Counted from the stretch's first letter, positions 7,694 through 16,959 are shown. The stretch is 64,000 bases of DNA from Arthrobacter sp. StoSoilB19 (GCF_019977275.1 NZ_AP024650.1:3472001-3536000); one strand, 5' to 3'. Notes: generated by a model from the sequence alone, not told the origin. Numbers and translations are program-made.

Positions 7694-9820
7694 CTAGGAG
7701 GCCGGTGCCTCTGCAGAGACCTGCGCCTGTTCCTGCACCTGGGCTTTCGCAGCACTTTGCGCCTGGATGGCGGTGATGGCCACGGTGTTCACGATGTCCT
7801 CCACCGTGCAGCCGCGGGACAGGTCGTTGACCGGCTTCCGCAGCCCCTGCAGGACGGGGCCCACGGCAACGGCACCCGAGCTCTGCTGCACCGCCTTGTA
7901 CGTGTTGTTGCCGGTGTTCAGGTCCGGGAAGATGAACACCGTGGCCTGCCCCGCCACCGAGGAGCCGGGCATCTTGGACGCGGCAATGGAGGCATCCACG
8001 GCGGCGTCGTACTGGATGGGGCCCTCCACGGCGAGGTCCGGGCGGCGCCGGCGGACCAGCTCGGTGGCCTGCCGCACCTCGTCCACCGCCTCACCCGATC
8101 CTGAGCCTCCGGTGGAGTAGGAGAGCATGGCAACCCGCGGCTCCACGCCGAACTGGGCGGCGGTCTCGGCCGAGGCCAGGGCAATGTCCGCCAGCTGCTC
8201 CACGTTGGGGTCCGGGTTCACCGCGCAGTCGCCGTAGACCAGCACGCGGTCCGGCATGAGCATCAGGAACACCGAGGACACGATCTTCACGCCCGGCCGG
8301 GTCTTCACGAACTCCAGGGCCGGCCGGATGGTGTGCGCCGTGGTGTGCGCCGCGCCGGAGACCATCCCGTCCACCACGCCCAGCTGGACCATCATGGTGC
8401 CGAAGTAGCTCACGTCCTGCATGATCTCCAGCGCCTTGGGCAGGTCCACGCCCTTGTGCGCCCGCAGTTCGGCGTACTTCTCTGCGAACCTGACCCGAAG
8501 TTCGGAGGTGGCAGGGTCAATGACGTTGATCCCGGTGAGGTCGATGCCGTTCGCGGCGGCCAGTTCCCGGACGGCGGATTCGGGGCCCAGCAGCGTCAGG
8601 TCGCAGACATCGCGGCGGTGCAGGATTTCGGCTGCGCGCAGGATCCTGACATCGGTTCCCTCCGGCAGGACAACGTGGCGGCGCTGCGACCGGGCCCGCT
8701 CGATGAGGTCGTGCAGGAACCGCAGCGGGGTCATCCGCTCGGGCCTGGGCAGGTGCAGGCGCTCCACCAGCTCGGCTTCATCCACCCGCCGGGACCAGAG
8801 CCCCAGGGCGGAGGCCACCTTGCGCCGGTGCCCGGACCAGATCTCGCTGCGGACCTCGGAGACCCGGCGGGCGGTCTGGTAGGTGTCATCTCCGGTGGCG
8901 AACACCGGGAACGGTGCCTGCGCCAGGAGCGGGTAGATGTTGGCATCCGGGGCCAGGCCGCCGGTGAGGATGAGCGCCGACGCCACCGGGAACTCGGGTG
9001 AGAAGGAGGATGCCAGGCAGGCCACCATCACGTCCGCCCGGTCCCCCGGCACGATCACCAGGGCGCCTTCATCCAGCACGTTCAGGAAGTTGCCCACATT
9101 CATGGCGGCCACCTTGATGTCCCTGACGTCGCGTTCCATGTCCGGCGTGCCGGCGATCTGCCGCACGCCCAGCGCCATGGCCACCTCCCCGGTAGTGGGC
9201 CGGGCGATCTCCTCCAGTTCCGGCAGGATGTACACGGGCCGGCCGGAGGCACCGGGCTTCAGGGCCGCCGCAATGGCATCCAGGTCATCGGCGTTTGCCC
9301 GGTTGACCATGATGGCCAGGAGCGAGCACTTTTCCGCGGCAAGTTCCTTGCGCGCCACTTCGACGGCGGCAGCGGTCTCCGGAACGGTCCGCCCCTTGGC
9401 GCCCACAACAGCCACCACGGGCGTGGCCAGGTTGTTGGCAAGCCGGGCATTGAGGTCGAATTCGACGGCGGAGTCCTGGCCCACCAGGTCTGTGCCTTCG
9501 ACGATCACCACGTCGCAGAGGCGGGCGATGTCGGCGAAGATCTCCACGCACCTGGCATCGATCTCGGCTCGGTTTCCCTCCGCGAGCAGCGTGCGGACCT
9601 CCCCGTAGGTCAGGCCGCCGCGGCACCGGTCCTCGTCCAGGGCGAACCGGGACTTCATCAGCGCCACCATGGGGTCCTCGGCTGCCGAGGGGCCGTGAAC
9701 CACGGGCTTGAAGAAGCCGATCCGGTCCGCGTGCCGGTGCAGGGTGTCCGCCAGCCCCAGGGCTACCAGGGACTTGCCCGAGCCGGGGGTGGTTGCGCTG
9801 ACGTAGATGCCTTTGGCCAT
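7694..9820 (-). CDS. pta: phosphate acetyltransferase
   Basis: A 708-residue long-form phosphotransacetylase that interconverts acetyl-CoA and acetyl phosphate. It has an N-terminal P-loop BioD-like domain (VSATTPGSGKSLVALG at about residues 7-22), a central DRTGG domain, and the C-terminal catalytic PTA domain starting near 375 with the conserved YGDCAVNPDP and SYSTGGSGSG segments. The ATG at 9820 is preceded by AAAGGG. It reads toward the MFS gene, with the copy 2 palindrome between them. ackA is on the same strand but 7.5 kb away. Confidence 0.97.
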   Translation of the reverse strand: MAKGIYVSATTPGSGKSLVALGLADTLHRHADRIGFFKPVVHGPSAAEDPMVALMKSRFALDEDRCRGGLTYGEVRTLLAEGNRAEIDARCVEIFADIARLCDVVIVEGTDLVGQDSAVEFDLNARLANNLATPVVAVVGAKGRTVPETAAAVEVARKELAAEKCSLLAIMVNRANADDLDAIAAALKPGASGRPVYILPELEEIARPTTGEVAMALGVRQIAGTPDMERDVRDIKVAAMNVGNFLNVLDEGALVIVPGDRADVMVACLASSFSPEFPVASALILTGGLAPDANIYPLLAQAPFPVFATGDDTYQTARRVSEVRSEIWSGHRRKVASALGLWSRRVDEAELVERLHLPRPERMTPLRFLHDLIERARSQRRHVVLPEGTDVRILRAAEILHRRDVCDLTLLGPESAVRELAAANGIDLTGINVIDPATSELRVRFAEKYAELRAHKGVDLPKALEIMQDVSYFGTMMVQLGVVDGMVSGAAHTTAHTIRPALEFVKTRPGVKIVSSVFLMLMPDRVLVYGDCAVNPDPNVEQLADIALASAETAAQFGVEPRVAMLSYSTGGSGSGEAVDEVRQATELVRRRRPDLAVEGPIQYDAAVDASIAASKMPGSSVAGQATVFIFPDLNTGNNTYKAVQQSSGAVAVGPVLQGLRKPVNDLSRGCTVEDIVNTVAITAIQAQSAAKAQVQEQAQVSAEAPAS

Positions 9821-9965
9821 GGTCCGCCCTTTGCTGTTCTTGCTGGTGCAGGTCCTCCCATCCTTGCACTTCAGGCCCCGTGGCGCGCGCCGCCGTCGGG
9901 CATTCCACCCCGGATGCCCTCCCGGCCAACGCACGCTGCCCTTGACACCGGACCCCCTCATGGGA

Positions 9966-9987
9966 TTACCTAATGAACATTCGGTAA
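9966..9987. promoter_or_regulatory. PaaR-type operator, site A (paaI-paaK)
   Basis: A 22-bp imperfect palindrome with the ends TTACC and CGGTAA around a central AACATT core. It lies 23 bases before the paaI start and matches three other sites in this window in length and end sequences. Probably bound by the TetR regulator encoded at 11946-12560. Confidence 0.62.
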
Positions 9988-10009
9988 ATAAAGCTGGAGG
10001 CAATGACGC

Positions 10010-10480
10010 ATGGCTGAAGCAACACTTTCCGGGGCCACCCACCCCATCCTGGAAAACGACTACGCCTCCGAATGGATGGGAATCCAGGTCCTCGCCCTCA
10101 GCGACGGCCATGCGACCATCCGGATGACCCTCCGGCAGGAAATGCTCAACGGTTTCGGGATGGCCCACGGCGGAATGATCTTCGCGTTCGGGGACACCGC
10201 CTTCGCCCTCGCGTGCAACCCCATCCACCCTGCACCCGGCGAGGAAGGCACCATCACCGTGGCCTCCGGCGTCGACATCAACTTCCTCAAGCCCGCCTTC
10301 CGCGGCCAGGTGTTGACCGCCGTCGCAGACCGCCGCTCCAGTGCCGGGCGAAGCGGACTGTACGACATCCAGATCTTCGCGGCCGACGCCGCCGCGCCGG
10401 CTTCCGAAACCCAACCCAGTTCCCCGGGCGAGCTCATCGCCGAGTTCCGCGGACGCAGCCGCACCATTCCCAAGAAGTAG
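10010..10480 (+). CDS. paaI: hydroxyphenylacetyl-CoA thioesterase
   Basis: A 156-residue hotdog-fold thioesterase. The segment LNGFGMAHGGMIFAFGDTAF holds the PaaI active-site region (HGG loop with Gly-Gly and the Asp on the central helix). PaaI hydrolyses dead-end CoA esters during phenylacetate breakdown and so recovers CoA. The ATG at 10010 is nine bases after GGAGG; an out-of-frame ATG seven bases earlier is too near the site. It is followed after six bases by paaK, so the two form an operon behind operator site A. Confidence 0.92.
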   Translation: MAEATLSGATHPILENDYASEWMGIQVLALSDGHATIRMTLRQEMLNGFGMAHGGMIFAFGDTAFALACNPIHPAPGEEGTITVASGVDINFLKPAFRGQVLTAVADRRSSAGRSGLYDIQIFAADAAAPASETQPSSPGELIAEFRGRSRTIPKK

Positions 10481-10486
10481 GAAACC

Positions 10487-11839
10487 ATGACCCTGCATGC
10501 CCCCGAAACCCCCGCCGCTGCCGGCATCGACCCCGGCCTGGACCGCGAGGAAACCATCTCCCGCGATGAGCTCGAGGCCCTCCAGCTCAGCCGCCTGCAG
10601 CACACGGTGGCCTACGCCTACGAGCGCGTGCCGCTGTACAAGCGCAAGTTCGACGACGCCGGCATCCACCCCAACGACCTGCGTGAACTGAGCGACCTGG
10701 GCAACTTCCCGTTCACCACCAAGGACGACCTGCGCGAGGAATACCCGTTCGGCATGTTCGCGGTACCGCAGCACGAAGTGGCCCGCGTCCACGCGAGCTC
10801 GGGCACCACGGGCCGCCCCACCGTGGTGGGCTACACCAAGCAGGACCTGGCAGACTGGGCGAAGCTCGTGGCCCGCAGCTTCCGCGCCTCCGGCATCCGC
10901 CCGGGCATGAAGGTCCACAACGCCTACGGCTACGGCCTGTTCACCGGCGGCCTGGGCGCCCACGCCGGGGCCGAAGCCCTGGGCTGCACCGTCATCCCCA
11001 TCTCCGGCGGCCAGACCGAACGCCAGATCCAGCTGATCCAGGACTTCAAGCCGGACGCCATCCTGGCCACGCCCACGTACCTGCTCACCATCGCCGACGC
11101 CATGGCCCACATGGGCATCGATCCCGCCTCCACATCGCTGAAGTATGCGGTGCTGGGCGCCGAGCCGTGGACCGAGGAGATGCGGCATGAACTTGAGGTC
11201 ACCATGAACCTCAAGGCATGCGACATCTACGGGCTGTCCGAGGTCATGGGCCCGGGCGTGGCCGGCGAGGCGGTGGAGACCCAGGACGGCAGCCACATCT
11301 GGGAGGACCACTTCCGCCCCGAAATCATCGACGCCTTCAACCCGGTGGCGGGCAAGGAGAACGTCCTGCGCGACGGCGAACACGGGGAGCTGGTGTTCAC
11401 GTCCCTCACCAAGGAAGCGCTGCCCATCATCCGCTACCGGACCAAGGACCTCACCCGCCTGCTGCCCGGCACGGCCCGCCCCGCGCACCGCCGGATGGGC
11501 CGCATCACCGGCCGCAGCGACGACATGATCATCCTGCGCGGCGTGAACCTCTTCCCGTCCCAGATCGAGGAAATCGCCCTGCGGATCCCTGAGCTCAGCC
11601 CGCACTTCCAGCTCGAACTCACCCGCCCCGAAGGCCAGCGGATGGACCAGCTGACCGTGCGCATCGAGCGCCGCGACGCGGTGAGCATTGAACAGGGCAC
11701 GACGGCGGCACGCACCTTGAAGGAGCAGATCAAGATCCACGTGGGTTCTTCGTGCACAGTGGACGTGGTGGAGCCGGGGTCGCTGGAGCGGTCCAACGGC
11801 AAGCTGCGCCGGATCTACGACCTGCGCCCGAAGGGCTAG
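10487..11839 (+). CDS. paaK: phenylacetate-CoA ligase
   Basis: A 450-residue AMP-forming ligase that activates phenylacetate to phenylacetyl-CoA, the entry step of the pathway. The ATP-loop motif SSGTTGRPTVVGYT lies at about 103, YGLSEVMGPG and the YRTKDLT segment follow, and the C-terminal GRSDDMIILRGVNLFPSQIE hinge region is intact. Length matches PaaK. The start has an AGGAAA site six bases from the ATG. It is the second gene of the paaI-paaK unit and is followed by a hairpin (11877-11911) and a TetR gene. Confidence 0.96.
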   Translation: MTLHAPETPAAAGIDPGLDREETISRDELEALQLSRLQHTVAYAYERVPLYKRKFDDAGIHPNDLRELSDLGNFPFTTKDDLREEYPFGMFAVPQHEVARVHASSGTTGRPTVVGYTKQDLADWAKLVARSFRASGIRPGMKVHNAYGYGLFTGGLGAHAGAEALGCTVIPISGGQTERQIQLIQDFKPDAILATPTYLLTIADAMAHMGIDPASTSLKYAVLGAEPWTEEMRHELEVTMNLKACDIYGLSEVMGPGVAGEAVETQDGSHIWEDHFRPEIIDAFNPVAGKENVLRDGEHGELVFTSLTKEALPIIRYRTKDLTRLLPGTARPAHRRMGRITGRSDDMIILRGVNLFPSQIEEIALRIPELSPHFQLELTRPEGQRMDQLTVRIERRDAVSIEQGTTAARTLKEQIKIHVGSSCTVDVVEPGSLERSNGKLRRIYDLRPKG

Positions 11840-11876
11840 GAGTCAGTTCTCCACGGTCGGCCGGGGCCGCTTAGAC

Positions 11877-11911
11877 GGCCACCGGCTCCAGCGCTGCCGG
11901 ACCCGGTGGCC
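11877..11911 (+). terminator. terminator-like hairpin after paaK
   Basis: Inverted repeat GGCCACCGG/CCGGTGGCC with a 17-nt loop, 38 bases after the paaK stop and before the TetR gene. There is no T-run, so it may be a weak or factor-assisted terminator. Confidence 0.45.
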
Positions 11912-11924
11912 GGGCTCCGGCCGA

Positions 11925-11946
11925 TTACCGAACGTTCATGAGAAAA
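11925..11946. promoter_or_regulatory. PaaR-type operator, site B (TetR gene)
   Basis: A 22-bp window starting TTACCGAACGTTCATGA that matches the left two thirds of the other operator-like sites. It touches the likely start of the TetR gene, as expected for autoregulation; the right arm is degenerate. Confidence 0.52.
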
Positions 11947-12560
11947 TGGCGGCTATGTCTTCCACAGATGCTCCTGCAAAGCGCGGCCGGCCCGGGTATG
12001 ACCAGCAGTCGGTGCTGCTGATTGCCGTCGACGTGTTCAACCGCCACGGGTACGATGCCACCTCCATGGGCATCCTGGCCGAGAACCTGGGCATCTCCAA
12101 GTCTGCGATCTACCACCACGTACCGTCCAAGGGCGACCTCCTCAAGCTTGCCCTGGACCACGCCCTGGGCGGCCTCGAGGCCATCCTGGAGCAGCCCCAG
12201 GCTACCTCCGGGGCAGCCGACGCACGGCTGGAGTTTGTGCTGCGGCAGACCGTGGCGGTGCTGGTGGACCGCCTGCCCTTCGTCACGCTGCTCCTGCGCC
12301 TCCGCGGGAATACGGACATCGAACGGGATGCGCTGGAACGCCGGCGCACCTTCGACCACAAGGTGGCGGCCCTGATCTCCGCCGCGCGCGACGAAGGCTC
12401 GCTCCGCCAGGACATCGACCCGCGGACCGTCTCACGGCTCCTGTTCGGCATGATCAACTCCATCGTCGAGTGGTACAAGCCCGGCGGCTCCCTGTCCCCG
12501 CAGCGGCTGGCTGACGACGTCCTCACCATGGCGTTCGACGGCCTGCATGCTGACGCATAG
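11946..12560 (+). CDS. TetR-family regulator of phenylacetate genes (PaaR-like)
   Basis: A 204-residue TetR protein. The N-terminal HTH (about residues 20-65) has the pattern NRHGYDATSMGILAENLGIS followed by KSAIYHHVPSKGDLL; the rest is an all-helical ligand domain. ATGs at 11946 and 11955 are both possible and neither has a clear ribosome binding site. It sits directly after paaK. Four similar 22-bp sites precede this gene and the three catabolic units of this region, so it probably represses them until phenylacetyl-CoA is present. The specific ligand is inferred from PaaR/PaaX practice, not from this sequence. Confidence 0.87.
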   Translation: MAAMSSTDAPAKRGRPGYDQQSVLLIAVDVFNRHGYDATSMGILAENLGISKSAIYHHVPSKGDLLKLALDHALGGLEAILEQPQATSGAADARLEFVLRQTVAVLVDRLPFVTLLLRLRGNTDIERDALERRRTFDHKVAALISAARDEGSLRQDIDPRTVSRLLFGMINSIVEWYKPGGSLSPQRLADDVLTMAFDGLHADA

Positions 12561-12661
12561 GCAGCAGCCGGGCCGGCCCAGGCATCAATAATAAGTGTGC
12601 TTGGTATTTTCCTGCTCCCCGGCTACGGTGGTAGAAAACCAGCATCCGCAGGGAGGTACCG

Positions 12662-13798
12662 ATGGGCCAGGCCACAGATCCACGGCGTTCGCGGCGCCCC
12701 CGGACAGTGCTTGCCGGCGGCGCCCTGGCGGCCGCCTTGGCACTCAGCGCCTGCACCGGTACGCCAAGCCCCCCGGCCCCCAGCGGCACCTCCCCAAGCC
12801 AGGCGTCGCCGTCGGCCTCCGCCAACTCCACGCCCGCTCCCTCCACCTCCGGTTCGGCCGGGACGGAAGGCGGCAACTCCGGGACAGCGGCCGGAAACCT
12901 GCCGCAACTCGTGGAAAACCTGTCGCCATCGGTTGTCACCATCTTCACGGAGGGCGGCCTGGGCAGCGGGGTGGTGTACTCGGCCGACGGCCTGATCCTG
13001 ACCAACGAGCACGTGATCCGCGGCGCCACCAAGGTTGAGGTGGGGTTCGCGGACGGTCAGCGGGTGGAAGGAACGGTGAAGGCCAGCGACGCGGTGACGG
13101 ACCTTGCGCTGGTGCAGGCCAAACGCACCGGCCTGCCGAAGCCCACCTATCAAAGCAACCTGCCCAAGGTGGGCGAAGGCGCCCTGGTCCTGGGCTCACC
13201 CCTCGGCTTTGAAAACACGGCCACCGCCGGCATCATCTCCGGACTCCACCGCTCCATCCCCGGATCCGCGTCCAACAGCCTCTCCCTGGTGGACCTCATC
13301 CAGACGGACGCGCCCATCAGCCCCGGCAACTCCGGCGGCGCCGTGATCAACATGCGCGGCGAGGTGATCGGGATCAGCGAGGCCTACATCCCGCCGTCAG
13401 CCGGCGCGGTGTCACTGGGCTTCGCGATTCCCGCCGCCACCGCCGTGGACGTCGCCGAAGAACTGCTGGCCAACGGCACCGCAAAACACGCTTACCTGGG
13501 GCTGACGCCAGGCGAGCTGACGGCGCAGATTGCGGACCAGCTGGGAATCCAGGAAGGGGCCGGCGTCGTGGTGCTCGCTGCCGACGGTGACGGTCCTGCC
13601 GGGCGCGCGGGGATCCGGCCGGGCGACGTCCTGCAGTCCATGGAGGGCGTGGAGCTGACCACCCCGGAGAAGCTCCTGGCGGAACTGCGCAAGCGCAACC
13701 CAGGGGACACCGTAGGCTTCAAGGTCAAGCGCGGCGATCAAAGTTTGGATATCAAGGTGGACCTGAGCGACCGGCCTCCCAGCACAACCACCCGATAG
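12662..13798 (+). CDS. HtrA-type trypsin-like serine protease with PDZ domain (lipoprotein)
   Basis: A 378-residue secreted protease. An Arg-rich start and hydrophobic stretch end in the lipobox LSAC (Cys about 31), then a Ser/Thr/Pro linker (about 32-80). The S1C domain shows the triad: His in LTNEHV (the family usually has TNNHV), Asp in DAVTDLALV, Ser in SPGNSGGAV. A single PDZ domain follows from about 275. It is probably anchored outside the membrane and degrades or chaperones damaged envelope proteins. The ATG at 12662 follows AGGGAGGT. A short acidic protein gene follows after 13 bases with its own site, probably in one operon. Confidence 0.92.
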   Translation: MGQATDPRRSRRPRTVLAGGALAAALALSACTGTPSPPAPSGTSPSQASPSASANSTPAPSTSGSAGTEGGNSGTAAGNLPQLVENLSPSVVTIFTEGGLGSGVVYSADGLILTNEHVIRGATKVEVGFADGQRVEGTVKASDAVTDLALVQAKRTGLPKPTYQSNLPKVGEGALVLGSPLGFENTATAGIISGLHRSIPGSASNSLSLVDLIQTDAPISPGNSGGAVINMRGEVIGISEAYIPPSAGAVSLGFAIPAATAVDVAEELLANGTAKHAYLGLTPGELTAQIADQLGIQEGAGVVVLAADGDGPAGRAGIRPGDVLQSMEGVELTTPEKLLAELRKRNPGDTVGFKVKRGDQSLDIKVDLSDRPPSTTTR

Positions 13799-13811
13799 GA
13801 AGGAAAAGAAT

Positions 13812-14117
13812 ATGAGCCACCCCAAGGAAGAGCCCGACGCAGGATTCATCATCCCGGACCCCTCAAAAATGCGCGAGGACGTTCCCGGCGACGCCGGCGA
13901 CGAGGCCAACGTGATCCGCTTCAGCGAGGAGCAGGCCCTGATCGAGGAACAGTCGCACGGCGTCCGCCCGGACACCTACAGCATTCCCTCCGGCGGCCCC
14001 ACCATGGACGAGGCCCGCGGCAACATGGACCTCTCCGACCGCAGCGAGGACGGCCACGGCACCGGCCGCGAGGATGACAGCAGCGACGACAGCCTGCACG
14101 GCGGCGCCGAAAGCTGA
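13812..14117 (+). CDS. small acidic hypothetical protein downstream of htrA-like gene
   Basis: A 101-residue soluble protein with high Asp, Glu, Ser and Gly content and no membrane segment, probably largely disordered. The ATG at 13812 is well supported by AGGAAGGAAAA. It follows the HtrA-like gene by 13 bases and is closed by a clear hairpin at 14135-14179. I do not recognise a named domain; function unknown. It resembles in composition, but not in sequence, the 96-residue protein at 668-958. Confidence 0.7.
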   Translation: MSHPKEEPDAGFIIPDPSKMREDVPGDAGDEANVIRFSEEQALIEEQSHGVRPDTYSIPSGGPTMDEARGNMDLSDRSEDGHGTGREDDSSDDSLHGGAES

Positions 14118-14134
14118 CGCCGGCGAACCAAGAC

Positions 14135-14179
14135 AAGCAGCAGGGGTGCCCCGATCCGACCGGGACACCTCTGCTGCTT
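14135..14179 (+). terminator. terminator of the htrA-like operon
   Basis: Hairpin with arms AAGCAGCAGGGGTG and CACCTCTGCTGCTT (one mismatch), 17 bases after the acidic protein stop, followed by a short T-rich stretch. It also lies at the 3' end of the convergent VOC gene, so it may act both ways. Confidence 0.76.
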
Positions 14180-14225
14180 CAGTTTGGGCTTGCCTGCAGC
14201 TGCCGTGCCTGGACCTGGTACTCGC

Positions 14226-14633
14226 CTAGACCTGGTACTCGAGGGCGCTGCCGAGGTTCTGGTGGACGCACAGGATGTTGTGCTCCGTGTCCATGAACCA
14301 GGCGCACTTCTCCGAGTCCGTGGTGCAGATGTGGTTCTCCGTCCGCAGCGTAGGCAGATCATAGTCCTGGAACACCACACCCTTGGCTTCCATGTCCCTG
14401 ACAGTTGCCTCGATGTCCGGGACCTCAAAGCTCAGCGCAGTGTGATCGGAGTGCTTGCCGTCCGCGACCGGCATCAGCTGCAGCAGGGGGCCGCCGTCGG
14501 TGCCGAGTAATTCGCTTCCGTCGTCCGCCTTGCCGCGGTGCGGGAGCCCGAGCTTTTCTGTGTAGAAACTGCGGGCGCGGGCTGCATCATCGACGGGCAG
14601 GATGGTTGTGGCTGTGCTCAGTCTAAGGTTCAT
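14226..14633 (-). CDS. VOC family protein
   Basis: A 135-residue single VOC domain: TTILPVDDAARARSFYTEKL at the start, LSFEVPDIEATV in the middle, and WFMDTEHNILCVHQ at the end, with Glu and His residues placed like VOC metal ligands. Activity cannot be assigned. The ATG at 14633 is chosen because AGGAGG lies eight bases upstream; a GTG three codons earlier would sit on that site. It converges on the htrA-like operon. Confidence 0.8.
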   Translation of the reverse strand: MNLRLSTATTILPVDDAARARSFYTEKLGLPHRGKADDGSELLGTDGGPLLQLMPVADGKHSDHTALSFEVPDIEATVRDMEAKGVVFQDYDLPTLRTENHICTTDSEKCAWFMDTEHNILCVHQNLGSALEYQV

Positions 14634-14687
14634 GTGGGCCACCTCCTACGGGAAGAATCTTACGCCCGGGATGCCGGAAAAGACCCT

Positions 14688-14799
14688 CCCCAAACGCCCC
14701 ATCACCTCCCGCACCAAAACCCAAAACGCCCCATCACCTCCTGACGGAAGGTGATGGGGCGTTGGGGAAAAACCCGCAGCAGGTGATTGGGCGTTGGAG
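14688..14799. repeat. cluster of repeated hairpin arms (ACGCCCCATCACCTCC family)
   Basis: Two direct copies of CAAAACGCCCCATCACCTCC-like sequence (about 14688-14709 and 14721-14741) face one inverse copy AGGTGATGGGGCGTTGGGG (14749-14767). A degenerate second inverse copy, AGGTGATTGGGCGTTGG, is at 14781-14797. The pair 14721-14767 forms a perfect 19-bp stem with a 7-nt loop. The cluster lies just downstream of the paaZ stop on the minus strand, so it may terminate paaZ transcripts; alternative pairings are possible. Confidence 0.8.
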
Positions 14800-14800
14800 G

Positions 14801-16912
14801 CTACTTCTCCACGAGGGTGAGGACGTCGTAAGTGGCCACGATCTCGTCGTTCTGGTTGGTGAGCACAGCGTCCCAGGCCACCTCGCCGTATTCGTCCGTT
14901 TCACGGGGAGTGATCTTCTTGGCGGTCAGGGTCACCCGGATCGAATCACCTGCGGCCACGGGGGTGGTGAAGCGGCAGTTTTCCAGCCCGTAGTTGGCCA
15001 GGACCGGGCCCGGGGCGGGCTCGACGAACAGTCCGGCGCCCCAGGCGAGGAGCAGGTAGCCGTGGGCCACGATGCCCGGGAAGAACGGGTTGGCTTCGGC
15101 GGCTTCCCGGTTGGTGTGGGCGTAGAACGTGTCGCCCGTGGAGTTGGCGAAAGCAGTGATGTCCTCGAGGGTGACCTGCCGCAGGTCCGAGCGGACGGCA
15201 TCACCGATCCGCAGCGTCTCCAGGGACTTCCGGAACGGGTGCGTCCCCTCGGTTTCCACCGTGAAGTTGCGGTCCGCGCCCGTGTGCCACACACCGGTGA
15301 CGGCGGTGAGCATGTTGGGCGAACCCTGGATGGCGGTGCGCTGCATGTGGTGCATCACCGAACGGATGCCGCCCAGTTCCTCGCCGCCACCGGCGCGGCC
15401 GGGACCGCCGTGCACCAGGTGCGGCACGGGCGAACCGTGCCCGGTGGAGCTGCGGGCGTCCTCGCGGTTGAGCATCAGGACACGTCCGTGGTGCGCTGCG
15501 ATTCCCGTGACCAGTTCCCGAGCCACGTCAGGATCATTGGTGCACACCGAGGCAACAAGCGAGCCGCTGCCGCGGGCGGCCAGGCGGACGGCGTCGGCAA
15601 TGTCCTTGTACCCGATCACGGACGAAACGGGACCGAAGGCCTCCAGAGAGTGGACTTCCTCCGCTTCCGGGTCCTGCCAGTTCAACAGGACGGGCGCCAT
15701 GAATGCCCCGCCCTCCACCACGCCGGTGGTTCCGTCGGCTGAGGTGACCGACGGCGAATCCAGCGTTCCGTACGCAAGCTCACCGCCGGCGTCGAGCATG
15801 GACTGCACGGCCGCGCGCACATCGTTCAGCTGCTCCACGGAGGCGAGGGCGCCCATGGTGACGCCGTCAGCGCGGGGGTCACCGAGGACGACGCGCTCGG
15901 CGATGCGCTTGCCGATGGCGGCGGAGACGGCCGGAACGAGTTCCTGCGGCACGATGGCGCGCCGGATGGCCGTGCACTTCTGCCCGGCCTTGGCCGTCAT
16001 CTCGGTGACCACGGACTTGACGAAGGCGTCGAATTCCGGTGTGCCCTCCACCGCGTCGGGGCCAAGGATGGCGGCATTGAGGGAGTCGGTTTCCGAGGTG
16101 AAGCGGACGCCGCCCTGGACCACGTTGGGGTGGGACTTCAGCGACAGTGCGGTGGACGCGGAGCCGGTGAAGGCCACCAGGTCGCGGTAGTCCAGGACGT
16201 CCAGCAGCCCGCGGACCGAACCGGAGACCAGCTGCAGCGAGCCCTTGGGCAGGATGTTCGACTCGACGATGGCCTTGACCACGGCCGCGGCCACGTAGCC
16301 GGTAGGCGTGGCGGGCTTGACGATGGTGGGCACGCCGGCGATGAAGGCGGGCGCGAACTTCTCGAGCATGCCCCAGACCGGGAAGTTGAACGCATTGATC
16401 TGCACGGCGACGCCGGGGATCCGGGTGTAGATGTGCTCGCCCGCGAAGGACCCGTCCTTGGACAGCACCTCCATGGGCCCGTCCACCACCACCTGGGAAT
16501 TGGGGAGCTCGCGCCGGCCCTTGGACCCGAACGTGAAGAGGACGCCGATGCCGCCGTCGATGTCGATCATGGAGTCCACCTTGGTGGCACCGGTCTGGGC
16601 CGAGAAGGTGTAGAAGTGTTCGCGCCGGGCGTGCAGGTACTGCGCCAGCTCCTTGAGCTTGAGCGCCCGCTGGTGGAAGGTCAGCTTGCCCAGTTCGGCC
16701 TGGCCGGTGGTGCGGCCGTAGTCCACGACGGCGGCCAGGTCCAGGCCCTCCGTGCTCACCTTCGCCAGGATCTCCCCGGTGCTCGCATCACGGACGGGGA
16801 CTGCCGAAGCCGACGACCCGGCGTCGGGCGTCCACCATGCATCCATGATGAAGCTGGGCACTGTCTCCACGGTGTCGACCGTGGCCTGGGGAGCTGTGGC
16901 GGTGGTGGTCAT
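14801..16912 (-). CDS. paaZ: bifunctional oxepin-CoA hydrolase / semialdehyde dehydrogenase
   Basis: A 703-residue fusion that opens the oxepin-CoA ring and oxidises the resulting semialdehyde in aerobic phenylacetate breakdown. The N-terminal aldehyde dehydrogenase domain (about 1-520) has INAFNFPVWGMLEKFAPA and the catalytic Cys at about 310 in AGQKCTAIRR. The C-terminal MaoC-like hydratase domain (about 560-700) has GDTFYAHTNREAAE and FPGIVAHGYLLL, the hydratase Asp/His region. The ATG at 16912 has GGAAGGA upstream. Divergent from a thioesterase gene, with operator site C between them. Full length and intact. Confidence 0.95.
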   Translation of the reverse strand: MTTTATAPQATVDTVETVPSFIMDAWWTPDAGSSASAVPVRDASTGEILAKVSTEGLDLAAVVDYGRTTGQAELGKLTFHQRALKLKELAQYLHARREHFYTFSAQTGATKVDSMIDIDGGIGVLFTFGSKGRRELPNSQVVVDGPMEVLSKDGSFAGEHIYTRIPGVAVQINAFNFPVWGMLEKFAPAFIAGVPTIVKPATPTGYVAAAVVKAIVESNILPKGSLQLVSGSVRGLLDVLDYRDLVAFTGSASTALSLKSHPNVVQGGVRFTSETDSLNAAILGPDAVEGTPEFDAFVKSVVTEMTAKAGQKCTAIRRAIVPQELVPAVSAAIGKRIAERVVLGDPRADGVTMGALASVEQLNDVRAAVQSMLDAGGELAYGTLDSPSVTSADGTTGVVEGGAFMAPVLLNWQDPEAEEVHSLEAFGPVSSVIGYKDIADAVRLAARGSGSLVASVCTNDPDVARELVTGIAAHHGRVLMLNREDARSSTGHGSPVPHLVHGGPGRAGGGEELGGIRSVMHHMQRTAIQGSPNMLTAVTGVWHTGADRNFTVETEGTHPFRKSLETLRIGDAVRSDLRQVTLEDITAFANSTGDTFYAHTNREAAEANPFFPGIVAHGYLLLAWGAGLFVEPAPGPVLANYGLENCRFTTPVAAGDSIRVTLTAKKITPRETDEYGEVAWDAVLTNQNDEIVATYDVLTLVEK

Positions 16913-16959
16913 CGTTGACGGGTCCTTCCAACAAGGGGGCAGGCAAACAGGACGGGTCA

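Noticed and set aside
9821..11740. Upstream extension of the pta frame to about 1348 codons
   Set aside because: The extra part runs antisense through paaK and paaI, which are certain genes; pta starts at 9820 with MAKGIYVSATTPGSGKS.
12599..12661. Small gene before the htrA-like gene
   Set aside because: No start with a ribosome binding site and no frame with a coding look; it reads as a promoter region.
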